A stretch of DNA of 64,000 bases from Persebacter sp965221835 (GCA_965221835.1 OZ244916.1:1550001-1614000), one strand, 5' to 3'. Positions 8,046 to 17,529 are shown, counted from the first letter of the stretch. Program-made: numbers and translations. The notes: a model not told the origin generated them from the letters alone.

Positions 8046-10253
8046 ATGAAACAATCAATCCAAAAAATCATTCTTTTCGCCGCCTTTTTTGTGGCGGGAT
8101 TGTCTAACATTTCCGCAAATGCACAATATGTATCGCAAGCGGAAGCACGGGTTTATTCGGATATTGGAATGCTAAATTATCAAATATTCGGTTCAAATTC
8201 GGTAAATACTATTTTAGGAAATACGCCGGTAGACGATATTGTCAATTCAATAGTTGCCGCTTATAGGGCGGCGGGCAGAAATCAAAATACCGCCGAAAAT
8301 AATACCCGTTCTTTTTTTCGGGAACTTCCCGGTAATACCGGTGCAAATGATTTGCAAAACGGATTGCCCGTATTGCCTAATAGCGGCGTATTAAGTGCGG
8401 GACATAGAATAGAATTTAGAGATGAAGGCGGTACTGATTTTCGTCAAACCGTCCGAGTTTACACGGACGGTACAGATTTATTTATGGCAAGCGGCGAAGG
8501 AATACGACTCCCGACTCCCGCCGTTGCTCCTCGCACTTCTGATATGTTGCAAGTAGGCGAATTTTGGATTGACAGCAACACGAATCGGCAAGCAACCGAA
8601 ATATCATCTGATTTGTACGGATTTGTCGACGCCGTTTGCGATACGGATAACGGCTACGAATTGCAAGCAGATAAGATAACTTGCGCACCGATTCCGCTAA
8701 CTTGCGGATTAGGCACGACCTTTACGGATGGAGACGGCGATGGAATGTGCGATTGTGCGTTTGATTCCCCGGTTCAGGAAACTCCGGAAACTTGCCGTGC
8801 GGCGGAAGATATGCAAGATTGCGTAAATGCAGGGTTCATGTTTTTTAATCCGAGTGCTGCAAATACCGGATTTTGCTCAGACGACGACCCGACACCGAAT
8901 TGCACCGACAATGCAACATTAAACGGGGATGAAACTGCATGCGAATGTCTTAACTCCGCATTTCCGATTTTGAGAAATAACGAAAATACATTTTTCTGCA
9001 CTGCGGAAGATGCAATGGACTGCACGGAGGAAAAGCCATTTTTTGACAACAATGCATGCGTTGCAACTTGCCCCGATGACCGCCCATTAACGGAAAGCGA
9101 TGGAATAACTTGCCGCCCGATTGCCGCCGCCGATTGCGGACAAAATAACATGCCGGATTTTTATGACGGTTCAATGTGCGTTGCCGATTGCGGGGCGAAT
9201 TTTGTAAATCCTGCAAATGCGGGCGAAACTTGCCGCCCGATTGCCGAAGTTTTGGCAACCGTCTCCGTTTCGCCGACATATACCGCCGAATCATGCGAAA
9301 ACGCACGATGGGAAACGAGATTTATATTCAGCGAAAACAACAGACAAGAAGTCGCCGAAGTTTGCGGAATTCCTGTTGTGCGAAACGATTCGGCAACGGC
9401 GGCGATTGCATCGGCGGCGGAATCTGCCCCGTTGCAATTTCCGGAAAATGTAAATGCAAACGAATGCATAATTCGCAAATCCGCCGGTTTTGACGCCGCC
9501 GAAAATATGCCGAATTGCGATGATGAAAATCTTTTCGGCGATGACGGATTTCCGCAAATGCCCGAAAATTTTAATCTCGCAACCGACCGCCTAATAATTG
9601 TGGTTGTTGCGGACGGCAGAAATCGGATTTTCTTTAACGACAACGAGATTCGGATTGCCGTTGCATCGCCGAGAAATAACGATGCCGAAGTTGCGATTAT
9701 CGGGGCGGTCGGAGTTGCAATGGCGATGTATGCGATTGCCGATTTCTTGCACGACGGTCGCCCCGCCGATGCGTTCGCATTCTCGCCCGAATTCGGCTAT
9801 TCTCTGACCGAAAACGATTATTTTGTGCGGGCGGGCGGAAAAATAGAATACGCCGTTAACGAAAACTTGCGGATGCAATGGTCGGCAGGACAAACAAACA
9901 CCGGCGGCGATTTCGGCGATTTTCGTTATTTGTCAAAAGCGGAATATAAAGCGGATTTTTGGGCGGCGACATTTTCCGAATCGGTCAGCGGCAAAACTGC
10001 GGATTATGATTTTTCGCTGTCGGCGGATTTACAAAACGGAATCTGGAAAATCTCCCCCGTTTACCGAATGCAATCCGAATGGAAAGAATCCGATTCCGGC
10101 ATAAAAACCGAAACGCAAAACGAATTAAATCTAGAAAGCGTTTTGCGTTATAACCGCTGGACAATCCGCCCCTCCGCCGGTTTCCGCTGGCAAAATTTCG
10201 GGGAATTTACCGAAAACGGCAAACTCCAAATGAACGCAGTTTATCGTTTTTAA
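8046..10253 (+). CDS. Secreted Cys-rich surface protein with C-terminal beta module
   Basis: Unrecognised 735-residue protein. A signal peptide (KIILFAAFFVAGLSNISANA) is followed by about 170 residues of mixed sequence. A long Cys-rich region follows (about residues 197-490), with repeated CxxxxxxC spacings, a DGDGDGMCDC calcium-loop-like motif and two TCRPIA units. A hydrophobic helix (about 547-568) leads into a 160-residue beta-strand-rich module (about 576-735) that ends in aromatic YRF. The last two parts are shared with the protein encoded at 19972-21108. A terminal Phe after alternating strands is typical of outer-membrane beta structures, so the N-terminal part is probably displayed as a passenger. 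The region before 8046 is in frame but lacks support; ATG 8046 has a good ribosome site. Confidence 0.8.
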   Translation: MKQSIQKIILFAAFFVAGLSNISANAQYVSQAEARVYSDIGMLNYQIFGSNSVNTILGNTPVDDIVNSIVAAYRAAGRNQNTAENNTRSFFRELPGNTGANDLQNGLPVLPNSGVLSAGHRIEFRDEGGTDFRQTVRVYTDGTDLFMASGEGIRLPTPAVAPRTSDMLQVGEFWIDSNTNRQATEISSDLYGFVDAVCDTDNGYELQADKITCAPIPLTCGLGTTFTDGDGDGMCDCAFDSPVQETPETCRAAEDMQDCVNAGFMFFNPSAANTGFCSDDDPTPNCTDNATLNGDETACECLNSAFPILRNNENTFFCTAEDAMDCTEEKPFFDNNACVATCPDDRPLTESDGITCRPIAAADCGQNNMPDFYDGSMCVADCGANFVNPANAGETCRPIAEVLATVSVSPTYTAESCENARWETRFIFSENNRQEVAEVCGIPVVRNDSATAAIASAAESAPLQFPENVNANECIIRKSAGFDAAENMPNCDDENLFGDDGFPQMPENFNLATDRLIIVVVADGRNRIFFNDNEIRIAVASPRNNDAEVAIIGAVGVAMAMYAIADFLHDGRPADAFAFSPEFGYSLTENDYFVRAGGKIEYAVNENLRMQWSAGQTNTGGDFGDFRYLSKAEYKADFWAATFSESVSGKTADYDFSLSADLQNGIWKISPVYRMQSEWKESDSGIKTETQNELNLESVLRYNRWTIRPSAGFRWQNFGEFTENGKLQMNAVYRF

Positions 10254-10272
10254 TTTCGAAAAAAAAGAAAAG

Positions 10273-10299
10273 GCGGCGGGGAAACTCGCCGCTTTTTTT
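10273..10299 (+). terminator. Rho-independent terminator of surface protein 1
   Basis: Stem GCGGCG/CGCCGC (10273-10278 with 10287-10292), an eight-base loop and seven T residues, beginning 20 bases after the stop codon of the surface protein. Confidence 0.85.
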
Positions 10300-10306
10300 G
10301 GTTTAC

Positions 10307-10466
10307 TCGCCCCCGACATTTGTCGGGGGCGAAACAAGCCGCAGCAGTTTACTGCTGCAAAACCCGGCATTTTCCGCAAACGATAGACAGCGGCGGAAAA
10401 GCGGAAATTGCGGGGCGGAGTAAACTCCGCCGAACTCGTTTCGCCCCCGACAAATGTCGGGGGCGA
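10307..10466. repeat. Palindrome-rich repeat element, copy 1
   Basis: About 160 bp bounded by two 26-bp palindromes built on TCGCCCCCGACA (10307-10332 and 10441-10466). It contains two more inner palindromes, GCAGCAGTTTACTGCTGC and one built on GGAGTAAACTCC. Copy 2 lies at 12376-12536 in the same orientation, so the pair flanks the ggt gene. It encodes no protein of note and looks like a small non-autonomous repeat (MITE/REP type). Confidence 0.85.
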
Positions 10467-10507
10467 GTCGGGAAGGCGAGAATGGGATTTACTTTTTTTT
10501 CGCAAAA

Positions 10508-12193
10508 CTAAATCCCGATTGCGATTCCTTCACGGCGGGGATCTGCACCGCCTTGCAATTCATCGTCGACAAAATGCACAATATGCAAACCGCTGACAAG
10601 CGGGCGGATATTAATTTTATGCCCCATTTTTTCCAATTCGTCACGCAACGATTCGGCGGCAGTATTTTTTTCCAAATCGGTCGCACCGTTGCGATTGACA
10701 TAATGCGGCAACGCCGCCGCATCTTGCGCATTCAAATCCCAATCCAAAATCGCGATAATCGTCCGTGCGACATAGTTGATGATGCGACTGCCTCCCGGCG
10801 AACCGACAACCAACAACGGCATACCGTCTTTGTCAAAAACAACTATCGGCGACATTGAACTGCGGGGGCGTTTATTCGCCTGCACGCGATTTGCGATTGC
10901 CGCACCGTCTTCATCCGCCGCCGCAAACGAAAAATCGGTGAGTTGATTATTCAGCAAAAATCCGCGTACGAGTAATGTGGAACCAAAAGCATTTTCTATG
11001 CTGGAAGTCATAGAAAGCGCATTGCCGTCCGCATCCACAATAGAAAGATGAGTCGTAGACGGCAACGCGCGCGATATTTCCGCGGCGGCGGTAGTCGTCA
11101 ATCCCTGCACCGCCTCGCCCATATCGCGCCCGGGATTAATCAATCGCGCGCGCGATTTTAGATATTCTTCGTCCAAAAGACGCGCCGCCGGAGTCGGATA
11201 AAAATCCGAATCCGCGATGTGTGCAGCACGGTCGGAATACGCCAATCGCGCCGCCTGCGAAAACAAATGCGCCGCCTGCGCCGATAACGGTCGCATCGCG
11301 GACAAATCAAAGTTTTCCAATATCTTGAGAATTTGCAATGTCGTCAATCCCCCGGAAGTCGGCGGTCCCATTCCGCACACACGCCGCCCCCGATATGACG
11401 CGCACACAGGAGGGCGCATTTTCGCGCGATAGTTTCGCAAATCGGCGACGGAAAGCACGCCCGGATTGTCGGCGGCATTATGCACCGCATCTACAATGTC
11501 GCGGGCGATGTCGCCTTCATAAAAAACGCGCGCGCCGCCCGCCGCGATTTTGCGAAAAGTTTCCGCCAATTCTGGATTCTTAAGAATCGTCCCCGCCGAC
11601 AACGGTTTTCCTTCGGCAGTAAAAAAATATTTTCGCGCCGCCGCATAACGCCCCAATCCGCCTTTTTCGGATTCGCTTTTGATAGATTCCGACAATCGCG
11701 GCGACACGGCGAATCCTTCTTCGGCAATGCGAATCGCCGGCGCGAACAACTCCGCCCATTGCAATTTGCCATGTTTGCGATGTGCCATTTCCAACATCGC
11801 AAGCAATCCCGGCGCGCCGACTCCGCGTCCGCCGACAACCGCATCGCGCCATTTCATTTTTTCGCCGCCAGAGACAAACAAGTTTTCGTCCGCCGCTGCG
11901 GGGGCGGTTTCGCGTCCGTCAAAAGTATCCAGCGTTTTCGTTGCAGAATCCCAATGCAACAAAAACGCGCCGCCGCCGATTCCGGACGATTGCGGCTCAA
12001 CAACATTTAATACGAGTTGCGCGGCAATAGCGGCATCTGTCGCCGTGCCGCCGCGTTTCAATATCGCCAAACCCGCTTCGGCGGCAAGCGGATTCGCCGC
12101 CGCAATCATCATTTTTTGCGCGCGAGACGGCGCGGCAACAGCAGGCGAAATCGCAATGCAAATCGCCAGAATTATTAAGTTCAATTTTTTCAT
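10508..12193 (-). CDS. ggt: Gamma-glutamyltransferase
   Basis: Periplasmic or secreted enzyme that cleaves and transfers the gamma-glutamyl group of glutathione and similar peptides. The 561-residue proenzyme has a signal peptide (LIILAICIAISPAVA). The autocatalytic cleavage site is the Thr in TTHLSIVD near residue 380, giving large and small subunits. The small subunit shows the conserved MTSSIENAFGS. The ATG at 12193 is placed by an AAGGAGG site seven bases upstream; a TTG one codon earlier is less likely. Flanked on both sides by copies of the same palindromic repeat. Confidence 0.93.
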   Translation of the reverse strand: MKKLNLIILAICIAISPAVAAPSRAQKMMIAAANPLAAEAGLAILKRGGTATDAAIAAQLVLNVVEPQSSGIGGGAFLLHWDSATKTLDTFDGRETAPAAADENLFVSGGEKMKWRDAVVGGRGVGAPGLLAMLEMAHRKHGKLQWAELFAPAIRIAEEGFAVSPRLSESIKSESEKGGLGRYAAARKYFFTAEGKPLSAGTILKNPELAETFRKIAAGGARVFYEGDIARDIVDAVHNAADNPGVLSVADLRNYRAKMRPPVCASYRGRRVCGMGPPTSGGLTTLQILKILENFDLSAMRPLSAQAAHLFSQAARLAYSDRAAHIADSDFYPTPAARLLDEEYLKSRARLINPGRDMGEAVQGLTTTAAAEISRALPSTTHLSIVDADGNALSMTSSIENAFGSTLLVRGFLLNNQLTDFSFAAADEDGAAIANRVQANKRPRSSMSPIVVFDKDGMPLLVVGSPGGSRIINYVARTIIAILDWDLNAQDAAALPHYVNRNGATDLEKNTAAESLRDELEKMGHKINIRPLVSGLHIVHFVDDELQGGADPRREGIAIGI

Positions 12194-12375
12194 CAAAATG
12201 CCTCCTTAAATAATAAACGCGTTTTTATCAAACACGAACCGATTATATCAATAAAATCTGTTTTGCACTTAACCACGAATTTATTGCAACACAAAGAAAA
12301 ATTCCATTCTCGCAAACGCGGCATTTTTGCGGAAATGGAAAAATTTATTTTCGCGGAATTCCTCCGCGTTCTTAC

Positions 12376-12536
12376 TCGCCCCTGACATTTGTCGGGGGCG
12401 AAATCAGCCGCAGCAGTTTACTGCTGCAAAACCCGGCATTTTTCGCGAACGATAGATTGCGGCGGGAAGGCGGAAATTGCGGGGGCGGAGTAAACTCCGC
12501 CGTACTTGTTTCGCCCCCGACAAATGTCGGGGGCGA
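12376..12536. repeat. Palindrome-rich repeat element, copy 2
   Basis: Second copy of the element at 10307-10466, about 90% alike by eye. It has the same four palindromes; one base change in the left terminal palindrome (CCCCTGACA) breaks its symmetry slightly. It lies in the 750-base gap upstream of ggt, which otherwise holds short A/T-rich repeats and the composite element at 12650 but no gene. Confidence 0.85.
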
Positions 12537-12649
12537 GTCGTAATTTTATTTTCGCGGAATTTCGCCGGAATGAAAAATTTTATTTCCCGGTCGTTTTGCG
12601 GGAATTCCAAAATTAATTTTTCGCGTAAAATGTGCGGATTCCCGCCGTC

Positions 12650-12805
12650 ATTCCCGCGAAAGCGGGAATCCATTTTTACCGACAAATCCCCGCATTCACC
12701 TCTTTTTGCAAAAAAATGCGCGGGAATTCCAAACTTAATTTTCGCGTAAAATTCGCGAAATTCTAAAATTAATCGCACCGAATAGATTCCCGCTTTCGCG
12801 GGAAT
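12650..12805 (+). repeat. NIME-like composite repeat, copy A
   Basis: A 156-bp element bounded by two 20-bp palindromes of the form ATTCCCGC....GCGGGAAT (12650-12669 and 12786-12805). The core contains CCATTTTTACCGACAAATCC, CGCATTCACCT and AATTTTCGCGTAAAATT. Three more copies occur at 12924-14170 (split by an insertion sequence), 17530-17688 and 19659-19816 (inverted). The layout matches the dRS3-flanked intergenic mosaic elements of Neisseria. Confidence 0.85.
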
Positions 12806-12942
12806 GACGGCGTTTTTTCGCGGAATTCCGCCGCGTTCGCGGGAATGGAATGTACTTTTCCCGGTCGTTTTGCGGGAATTCCAAAATTAATTTTTCGCGT
12901 AAAATGTGCGAATTCCCGCCGTCATTCCCGCGAAAGCGGGAA

Positions 12943-14027
12943 GGCAGATTCCAGTCCGAAGTGCAACAGTTGGGATATATTAGCATAGTCCGAGTTGTTG
13001 TGCGGGGGTGCGGAATTGCAGGCGTGGTGTTGGGCGATGATTCAATATTTTTTCCGCCCGGCGCAATGCCTTCGGCAAGCCGTAGCGATGTAAATCGCGA
13101 TTTACCATTCGCCGCACGAGACCGTTCATTTGCTCTACGCCACCGCGTTGTTGCGGGCGTCCCGGATCGCTCACATACCATTTTATGCCCAGCGCTTTTT
13201 CTACCTTTCGCCAACGGACGAATTCCCAACCGCCATCGCTCGTCATCGTGTGCACCGGCAAACCGCGCAGCAGATGAATAATCCGCTTCGCCGTTTCGTC
13301 CGCCGAATAGTTCGGCAACAAAAACAATCGCACATAACCGCTTTTGCGTTCCCGCAAGGACAGCGACATCACGCGTTTTTGCCAATACATCGTATCAACT
13401 TCCCAATCGCCGAATCGTCCGCGGGCATTCACAATCGCCGGACGACCGGCAATCGGCGCGGCGTCTTTCATCATCGCGAATCGCCCGTCTTTCGGGCGTT
13501 TGCGGTAATGCCCCACGCCGAAACTCATTTGCCGGTGCGGCGCGCAACAAACAATACTTTTGCGCGGACGCGGCGGCTTACAATGCGAACCGCGACAGAC
13601 ATCTTTCCACAACCAGTTATACAAAGCGCTTTTTCCGACCGGCAAAAACACCGCGGCGGACGACACCGAATAATGATTCCTCATCCAAAACGCGAAGTCG
13701 CGCAATACGGCATCGGAAAGTTTGCGCGGGCGTTCAGAGGCGCGTCGTCGTCGCACTTTGGCGCGATGATGAGCGACTTCGGGATTGTATTGCCGCCGGC
13801 ATCGTTTGATTTCCCGTGAAATGGTGGAAACAGAGACGCCGAGTTCTTTTGCGATTTTTCGTTGCGATGTTTTTTGCCGCAGGCGGACGCAAATTGTGAT
13901 ACGATGAGAAAGGGACAGATGGGTGTACATAAGATCCTCCGAAGTAATAACAAATAGCCAAAAGAGGATTATCCTTCCGTCCCCCTTTTTTTTGGCTCCT
14001 CTGTTGCACTTCGGACTGGAATCTGCC
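12943..14027 (-). mobile_element. IS30-family insertion sequence, complete
   Basis: A 1,085-bp element with perfect 26-bp terminal inverted repeats starting GGCAGATTCCAGTCCGAAG (12943-12968 and 14002-14027). It is flanked by a 3-bp target duplication GAA (12940-12942 and 14028-14030). It holds one intact transposase gene. The short duplication and the DDE transposase fit IS30. The target is a dRS3-like palindrome, in line with the known liking of IS30 elements for palindromic sites. No second copy is seen in the window. Confidence 0.92.
12980..13930 (-). CDS. IS30-family transposase
   Basis: DDE transposase of about 316 residues. The N-terminal helix-turn-helix (RKIAKELGVSVSTISREIKR) is characteristic of IS30. 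The catalytic core shows the first Asp in FGDWEVDTM, the second in MTSDGGWEF and the Glu in RGGVEQMNGLVRR. The ATG at 13930 begins MYTHLSLSHR; an upstream in-frame extension reaches into the repeat and is unlikely. No frameshift or stop, so the element may be active. Confidence 0.92.
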   Translation of the reverse strand: MYTHLSLSHRITICVRLRQKTSQRKIAKELGVSVSTISREIKRCRRQYNPEVAHHRAKVRRRRASERPRKLSDAVLRDFAFWMRNHYSVSSAAVFLPVGKSALYNWLWKDVCRGSHCKPPRPRKSIVCCAPHRQMSFGVGHYRKRPKDGRFAMMKDAAPIAGRPAIVNARGRFGDWEVDTMYWQKRVMSLSLRERKSGYVRLFLLPNYSADETAKRIIHLLRGLPVHTMTSDGGWEFVRWRKVEKALGIKWYVSDPGRPQQRGGVEQMNGLVRRMVNRDLHRYGLPKALRRAEKILNHRPTPRLQFRTPAQQLGLC

Positions 14028-14235
14028 GAATCCATTTTTACCGACAAACTCCCGCATTCACCTCGTTTTTCACAAAAAAATACGCGGAAATTCCAAACTT
14101 AATTTTCGCGTAAAATTTGCGGAAATTCTAAAATTAATCTCCCCGAATAGATTCCCGCTTTCGCGGGAATGACGGCGGTTTTTCGCGGAATTCCGCCGCG
14201 TTCGCGGGAATGAAATGTTTCCGGTTTTTCGGAAA

Positions 14236-14396
14236 ATGGAAAATTTATTTTCGGCAGAATTCATCTGCATTTGCGAGTTTTGCAGAAAATGGAAAATTTT
14301 ATTTTCGGCGGAATTCATCCGCATTTGCGGGATTTTACGGAAAATGAAAAATTTAATTTTCGGCGGGATTTCTTCATATTTGCGGGAATGCGGTGA
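14236..14396. repeat. Three tandem repeats of about 54 bp
   Basis: Three imperfect copies start near 14236, 14289 and 14344. Each has ATGGAAAATTTTATTTTCGG, then CGGAATTCATC and GCATTTGCG. The same A/T-rich words recur in the gaps near 12300, 12550, 17360-17500 and 17700-17830. No coding function is apparent; it ends just before the stop of the downstream flavoprotein gene. Confidence 0.6.
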
Positions 14397-14401
14397 AAAA
14401 A

Positions 14402-16810
14402 CTATCCTCGCATTTTTTCGCCTTCGGGATCGTAAGGCGGGCGGAGAGAGATTCGGGCGGGACGCAAATCGCCTAAAATTTCCACCGCGCATTTCGCGCC
14501 CTCTTTGATGCGGGCGGAATCAATCATCGCCATCGCCAAACTCTCGCCGATGCAATGCCCGTAGCCGCCGGAAGTGATAAAACCGATATGCGCATCGCCG
14601 GCATAAACCGGTTCGTCGCCTTTTGCGTCCGCTTCCGCCGCATTGACGATTAATAAAACGCGGCGGCGGGCGGGCGATTTGTCGCGCTTCGCCGATTCTT
14701 TGCCGATAAAATCTTTTTTCCGAAAATTGATAAACGCATCCAAACCCGATTCGGCGGGCGTAAAATCTTCGCGAAAATCCAACGACCATGCGCCGAATCC
14801 TTTTTCCAGCCGCAACGACATCAACGCCCGCGCCCCGAATGCGCGCAATCGCAAATCTTTTCCGGCGGCACAAATCGCATCGTGCAACGCCACAAGACAA
14901 TCGGGTGCGCAATATATTTCATAACCCGACTCGCCCGTAAATGAAACCCGCGCGACAAACGCCGACACGCCGCCGATTTCCATTTCGCGAATATCCATAA
15001 ACCGGAACGCCGCCGCCGACACATCGTCATAACGCGCCAAACGCGACAACAATTCGCGCGCCGCCGGTCCGGCAATCGCCAGCCCGTGCAATTCCGCCGT
15101 CCGATTGCGCACCGATACATCGCCCGAAATGTTCGCGAGAAAATGACGGCGATGCGCGAGTTGCGCCGCACCGGAACCGAAAAGCAAAAACTTGTCAGTA
15201 GCGATTTTTGCAACCGACAAATCGCCGATGAGTTTGCCGCCCGCCGACAACATCGGTGCGAGACGCATCCGTCCGATTTCCGGCAAATCGCATGCGAGAA
15301 TTCGGTTTAAGAATTGCGCTGCGTCTTTTCCGGAAATTTCGTGTTTTGCGAAATTTGCAATTTCAATATAACCAACCGATTCGCGCACCGCCCGCGCCTC
15401 TTCGGCGACATGCGGAAAATCTTCCGAACGCAAAAATGTCGGTGCATCGGGTCGTCCGTCCGGCGAAAAATATAGCGCGTGTTCCAATCCGAAACTGTTG
15501 CCGAACACCGCACCCGCCCGCCGCAAACGATCATAAAGCGCGGTCGTTCGCCACGGACGCATCGCGGGCAACTCTTCATTCGGATATGAAACTTGAAACC
15601 GCCGCCCGAAGTTTTCCACAACTTTCGCGGTCGTATAACGGCGCGTTGCAAAATCGCCGAAACGGGCGACATCCATCGCAAAAACATCCATTCCCGGTTC
15701 GCCGTTCAACATCCAATCGGCAAAAACTTTTCCGATTCCCGCGCCCTGACAAAAACCCGCCATCACGCCGCACGCCGACCAAAAACCGGGAACGCCCGGC
15801 ACCGGTCCGACCAACGCATTGCCGTCCGGTGCGAAAGTAAACGGACCGTTGACGACTTTTTTAATTCCCGCCCGCGCCAACGCCGGAAAATGTTGAAATG
15901 CAACTTCCAGCCGCGGCGCGATTCGCGATAAATCGTCCGGCAAAAGTTCATGACCGAAATCCCACGGCGTCGCATCTTCCGCCCACGGCGAACCGTTTTC
16001 TTCGTAAGTGCCCAACAACATTCCGCCGCCTTCCTGCCGCCCGTACGCGTTGCCGTCAAAATCTACCATCGCCGGCAACTCGCCCGCCAGCGATTCAATT
16101 TCATCCAGCGGTTCGGTGATGAGATAGTGATGTTCCATCGCCTGCACCGGCAAATTTACGCCTGCCATTTTGCCGACTTCGCGCGCCCACAATCCGGCGG
16201 CGTTCACGACAATTTCGGCGCGCACAATTCCGCCATCGGTTTGCACTTCCCATTCGCCGCCGCAACGACGAAGCGCCGACACTTTCGTGTTTTGCATAAT
16301 GCGCGCGCCGTGTTTGCGGGCGGCAGCGGCAAACGCTTGCACAACACCCGCCGGATCAATATGTCCGTCCAGCGGATCAAACAACGCGCCGCGAAAATGT
16401 TTTCGGTCAATCAGCGGATGCATTTGCGCCGCCTCTGCCAAAGAAATAAAACGCATTTCCGGATTTTGCGCGCGATTTTTCGCCTGTTCCTGAATCAGAT
16501 AATTCATTCTCTCTTCGGTAGACGCGAGATAAATTCCGCCGGTGCGATGCAGCCCGATGGAACGCCCCGCCTCCGCTTCCAGTTGCGGATAAAATTGCAG
16601 CGTATGCAATTGCAACGCCGACAAATTCGCGTTTGAATTGATGATGTGAAACTGCCCCGCCGCATGCCACGACGACCCGCACGACAATTCGCGGCGTTCC
16701 AAAAGCAACGCATCCCGTTCGCCCTTTGCGGCGAGATGATATAAAATACTGCAGCCGACAACGCCGCCGCCGATGACGACAACGCGCGCGTATTTTGGTA
16801 AATCGTTCAT
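14402..16810 (-). CDS. Dimethylglycine/sarcosine dehydrogenase-like flavoprotein
   Basis: An 802-residue two-domain enzyme. The N-terminal half is a DAO-type FAD oxidoreductase: VVVIGGGVVGCSILYHLA nucleotide motif, then CGSSWHAAGQFH, where the His is the usual covalent FAD site. The C-terminal half (from about residue 420) is GcvT-like and would pass the methyl carbon to tetrahydrofolate. It most resembles dimethylglycine and sarcosine dehydrogenases; which N-methyl substrate it uses cannot be told. The ATG at 16810 has an AAAGGA site 6-11 bases upstream. It shares its start trinucleotide with the divergent DUF192 gene. Fits with soxA/soxG in the window. Confidence 0.88.
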   Translation of the reverse strand: MNDLPKYARVVVIGGGVVGCSILYHLAAKGERDALLLERRELSCGSSWHAAGQFHIINSNANLSALQLHTLQFYPQLEAEAGRSIGLHRTGGIYLASTEERMNYLIQEQAKNRAQNPEMRFISLAEAAQMHPLIDRKHFRGALFDPLDGHIDPAGVVQAFAAAARKHGARIMQNTKVSALRRCGGEWEVQTDGGIVRAEIVVNAAGLWAREVGKMAGVNLPVQAMEHHYLITEPLDEIESLAGELPAMVDFDGNAYGRQEGGGMLLGTYEENGSPWAEDATPWDFGHELLPDDLSRIAPRLEVAFQHFPALARAGIKKVVNGPFTFAPDGNALVGPVPGVPGFWSACGVMAGFCQGAGIGKVFADWMLNGEPGMDVFAMDVARFGDFATRRYTTAKVVENFGRRFQVSYPNEELPAMRPWRTTALYDRLRRAGAVFGNSFGLEHALYFSPDGRPDAPTFLRSEDFPHVAEEARAVRESVGYIEIANFAKHEISGKDAAQFLNRILACDLPEIGRMRLAPMLSAGGKLIGDLSVAKIATDKFLLFGSGAAQLAHRRHFLANISGDVSVRNRTAELHGLAIAGPAARELLSRLARYDDVSAAAFRFMDIREMEIGGVSAFVARVSFTGESGYEIYCAPDCLVALHDAICAAGKDLRLRAFGARALMSLRLEKGFGAWSLDFREDFTPAESGLDAFINFRKKDFIGKESAKRDKSPARRRVLLIVNAAEADAKGDEPVYAGDAHIGFITSGGYGHCIGESLAMAMIDSARIKEGAKCAVEILGDLRPARISLRPPYDPEGEKMRG

Positions 16811-17309
16811 GAAAATTCCTTTCCCGTTATGGCGTATATTTTTTTCGCGTTTGCCGATTATAATGCCGTTCGTCTTGTCGTGTATCTCGGCGGCGGCGGC
16901 GGCGCAAACACCGCAAACGCAAACACTAACAATTAACGGCACGAATGTGCGCGCCGAACTCGCCCGCACGCCCGAAGAACGCAGCGCCGGTTATTCGCAT
17001 CGCCCGCAACCCGCACCGGGCACGGGAATTTTGTTTGTGTTTTCGCAACCGTCCGAACCTTGTATGTGGATGCGCGATGTTTCTTTTCCGCTGGATGTGA
17101 TGTTTATTGATGCGGCGGGAAAAGTTGTCGGCGCAGCAATAATGCAACCGCGCACCACAACTTTGCATTGCGCCCCCGCCGCCGTTTTATACGCGCTGGA
17201 AGTTAATGCCGGATGGATGCATACAAACCGCGTCAATATCGGCGACGCCGTTTCCGGTCTTCCACAAATCGGCGACGATTCGCAACGACAAACGCCCGAT
17301 TCCAAATAA
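16809..17309 (+). CDS. DUF192 secreted protein
   Basis: A 166-residue exported protein with a signal peptide (hydrophobic LPIIMPFVLSCISAAAAA). The DUF192 body has TPEERSAGYSHR, GILFVFSQPSEPCMWMRD and SFPLDVMFID. The family is widespread and of unclear function, with a compact beta fold. ATG 16809 gives a full signal peptide; 16773 and 16863 are other in-frame starts, and no strong ribosome site helps to choose. The start overlaps, on the opposite strand, that of the divergent flavoprotein gene (CATG). Confidence 0.82.
   Translation: MKIPFPLWRIFFSRLPIIMPFVLSCISAAAAAQTPQTQTLTINGTNVRAELARTPEERSAGYSHRPQPAPGTGILFVFSQPSEPCMWMRDVSFPLDVMFIDAAGKVVGAAIMQPRTTTLHCAPAAVLYALEVNAGWMHTNRVNIGDAVSGLPQIGDDSQRQTPDSK
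16857..16864. promoter_or_regulatory. Symmetric -10 element ATTATAAT
   Basis: The 8-bp palindrome ATTATAAT gives TATAAT on both strands. On the minus strand it lies about 47 bases before the flavoprotein ATG, a reasonable promoter position. On the plus strand it would fall inside the DUF192 signal peptide. No clear -35 is seen on either side. Confidence 0.4.
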
Positions 17310-17357
17310 ACGCAATTCATCTTTTTAATTCTTAATTCGTTATTTCGGAAAAATAAT

Positions 17358-17500
17358 CTTTTTGACGAAAAGAAAAATTTTATTTTCGCGGAAATGATGA
17401 ATTTTATTTTCGCGGAATTTTCCGGGAATGGAATGTACTTTCCCGGTCGTTTTCGCGGGAATGGAAAATTTATTTTCGGCGGAATTCCAAAATTAATTTT
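17358..17500. repeat. Short A/T-rich interspersed repeats
   Basis: Several copies of a word close to GAAAAATTTTATTTTCGCGGAA, with variants of GGAATGTACTTTCCCGGTCG. The same words occur at 12300-12600, 12830-12890 and 17700-17870. The gap 17310-17829 holds these and the composite element at 17530, and no gene. Confidence 0.55.
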
Positions 17501-17529
17501 TCGCGTAAAATGTGCGGATTCCCGCCGTC

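Larger units (their letters stand above)
12924..14170 (+). repeat. NIME-like composite repeat, copy B, split by an IS
   Basis: The left palindrome begins at 12924 and is cut after GCGGGAA (12942). The rest resumes at 14031 and runs to the right palindrome at 14151-14170. Without the insertion the element would be about 159 bp, like the other copies. The insertion point is inside the right half of the 20-bp palindrome. Confidence 0.85.

Noticed and set aside
7801..8049. Small frame MNSVVIAKYSVV in the gap before surface protein 1
   Set aside because: It lies over the repeat array and promoter, with no ribosome site and no similarity to anything known.
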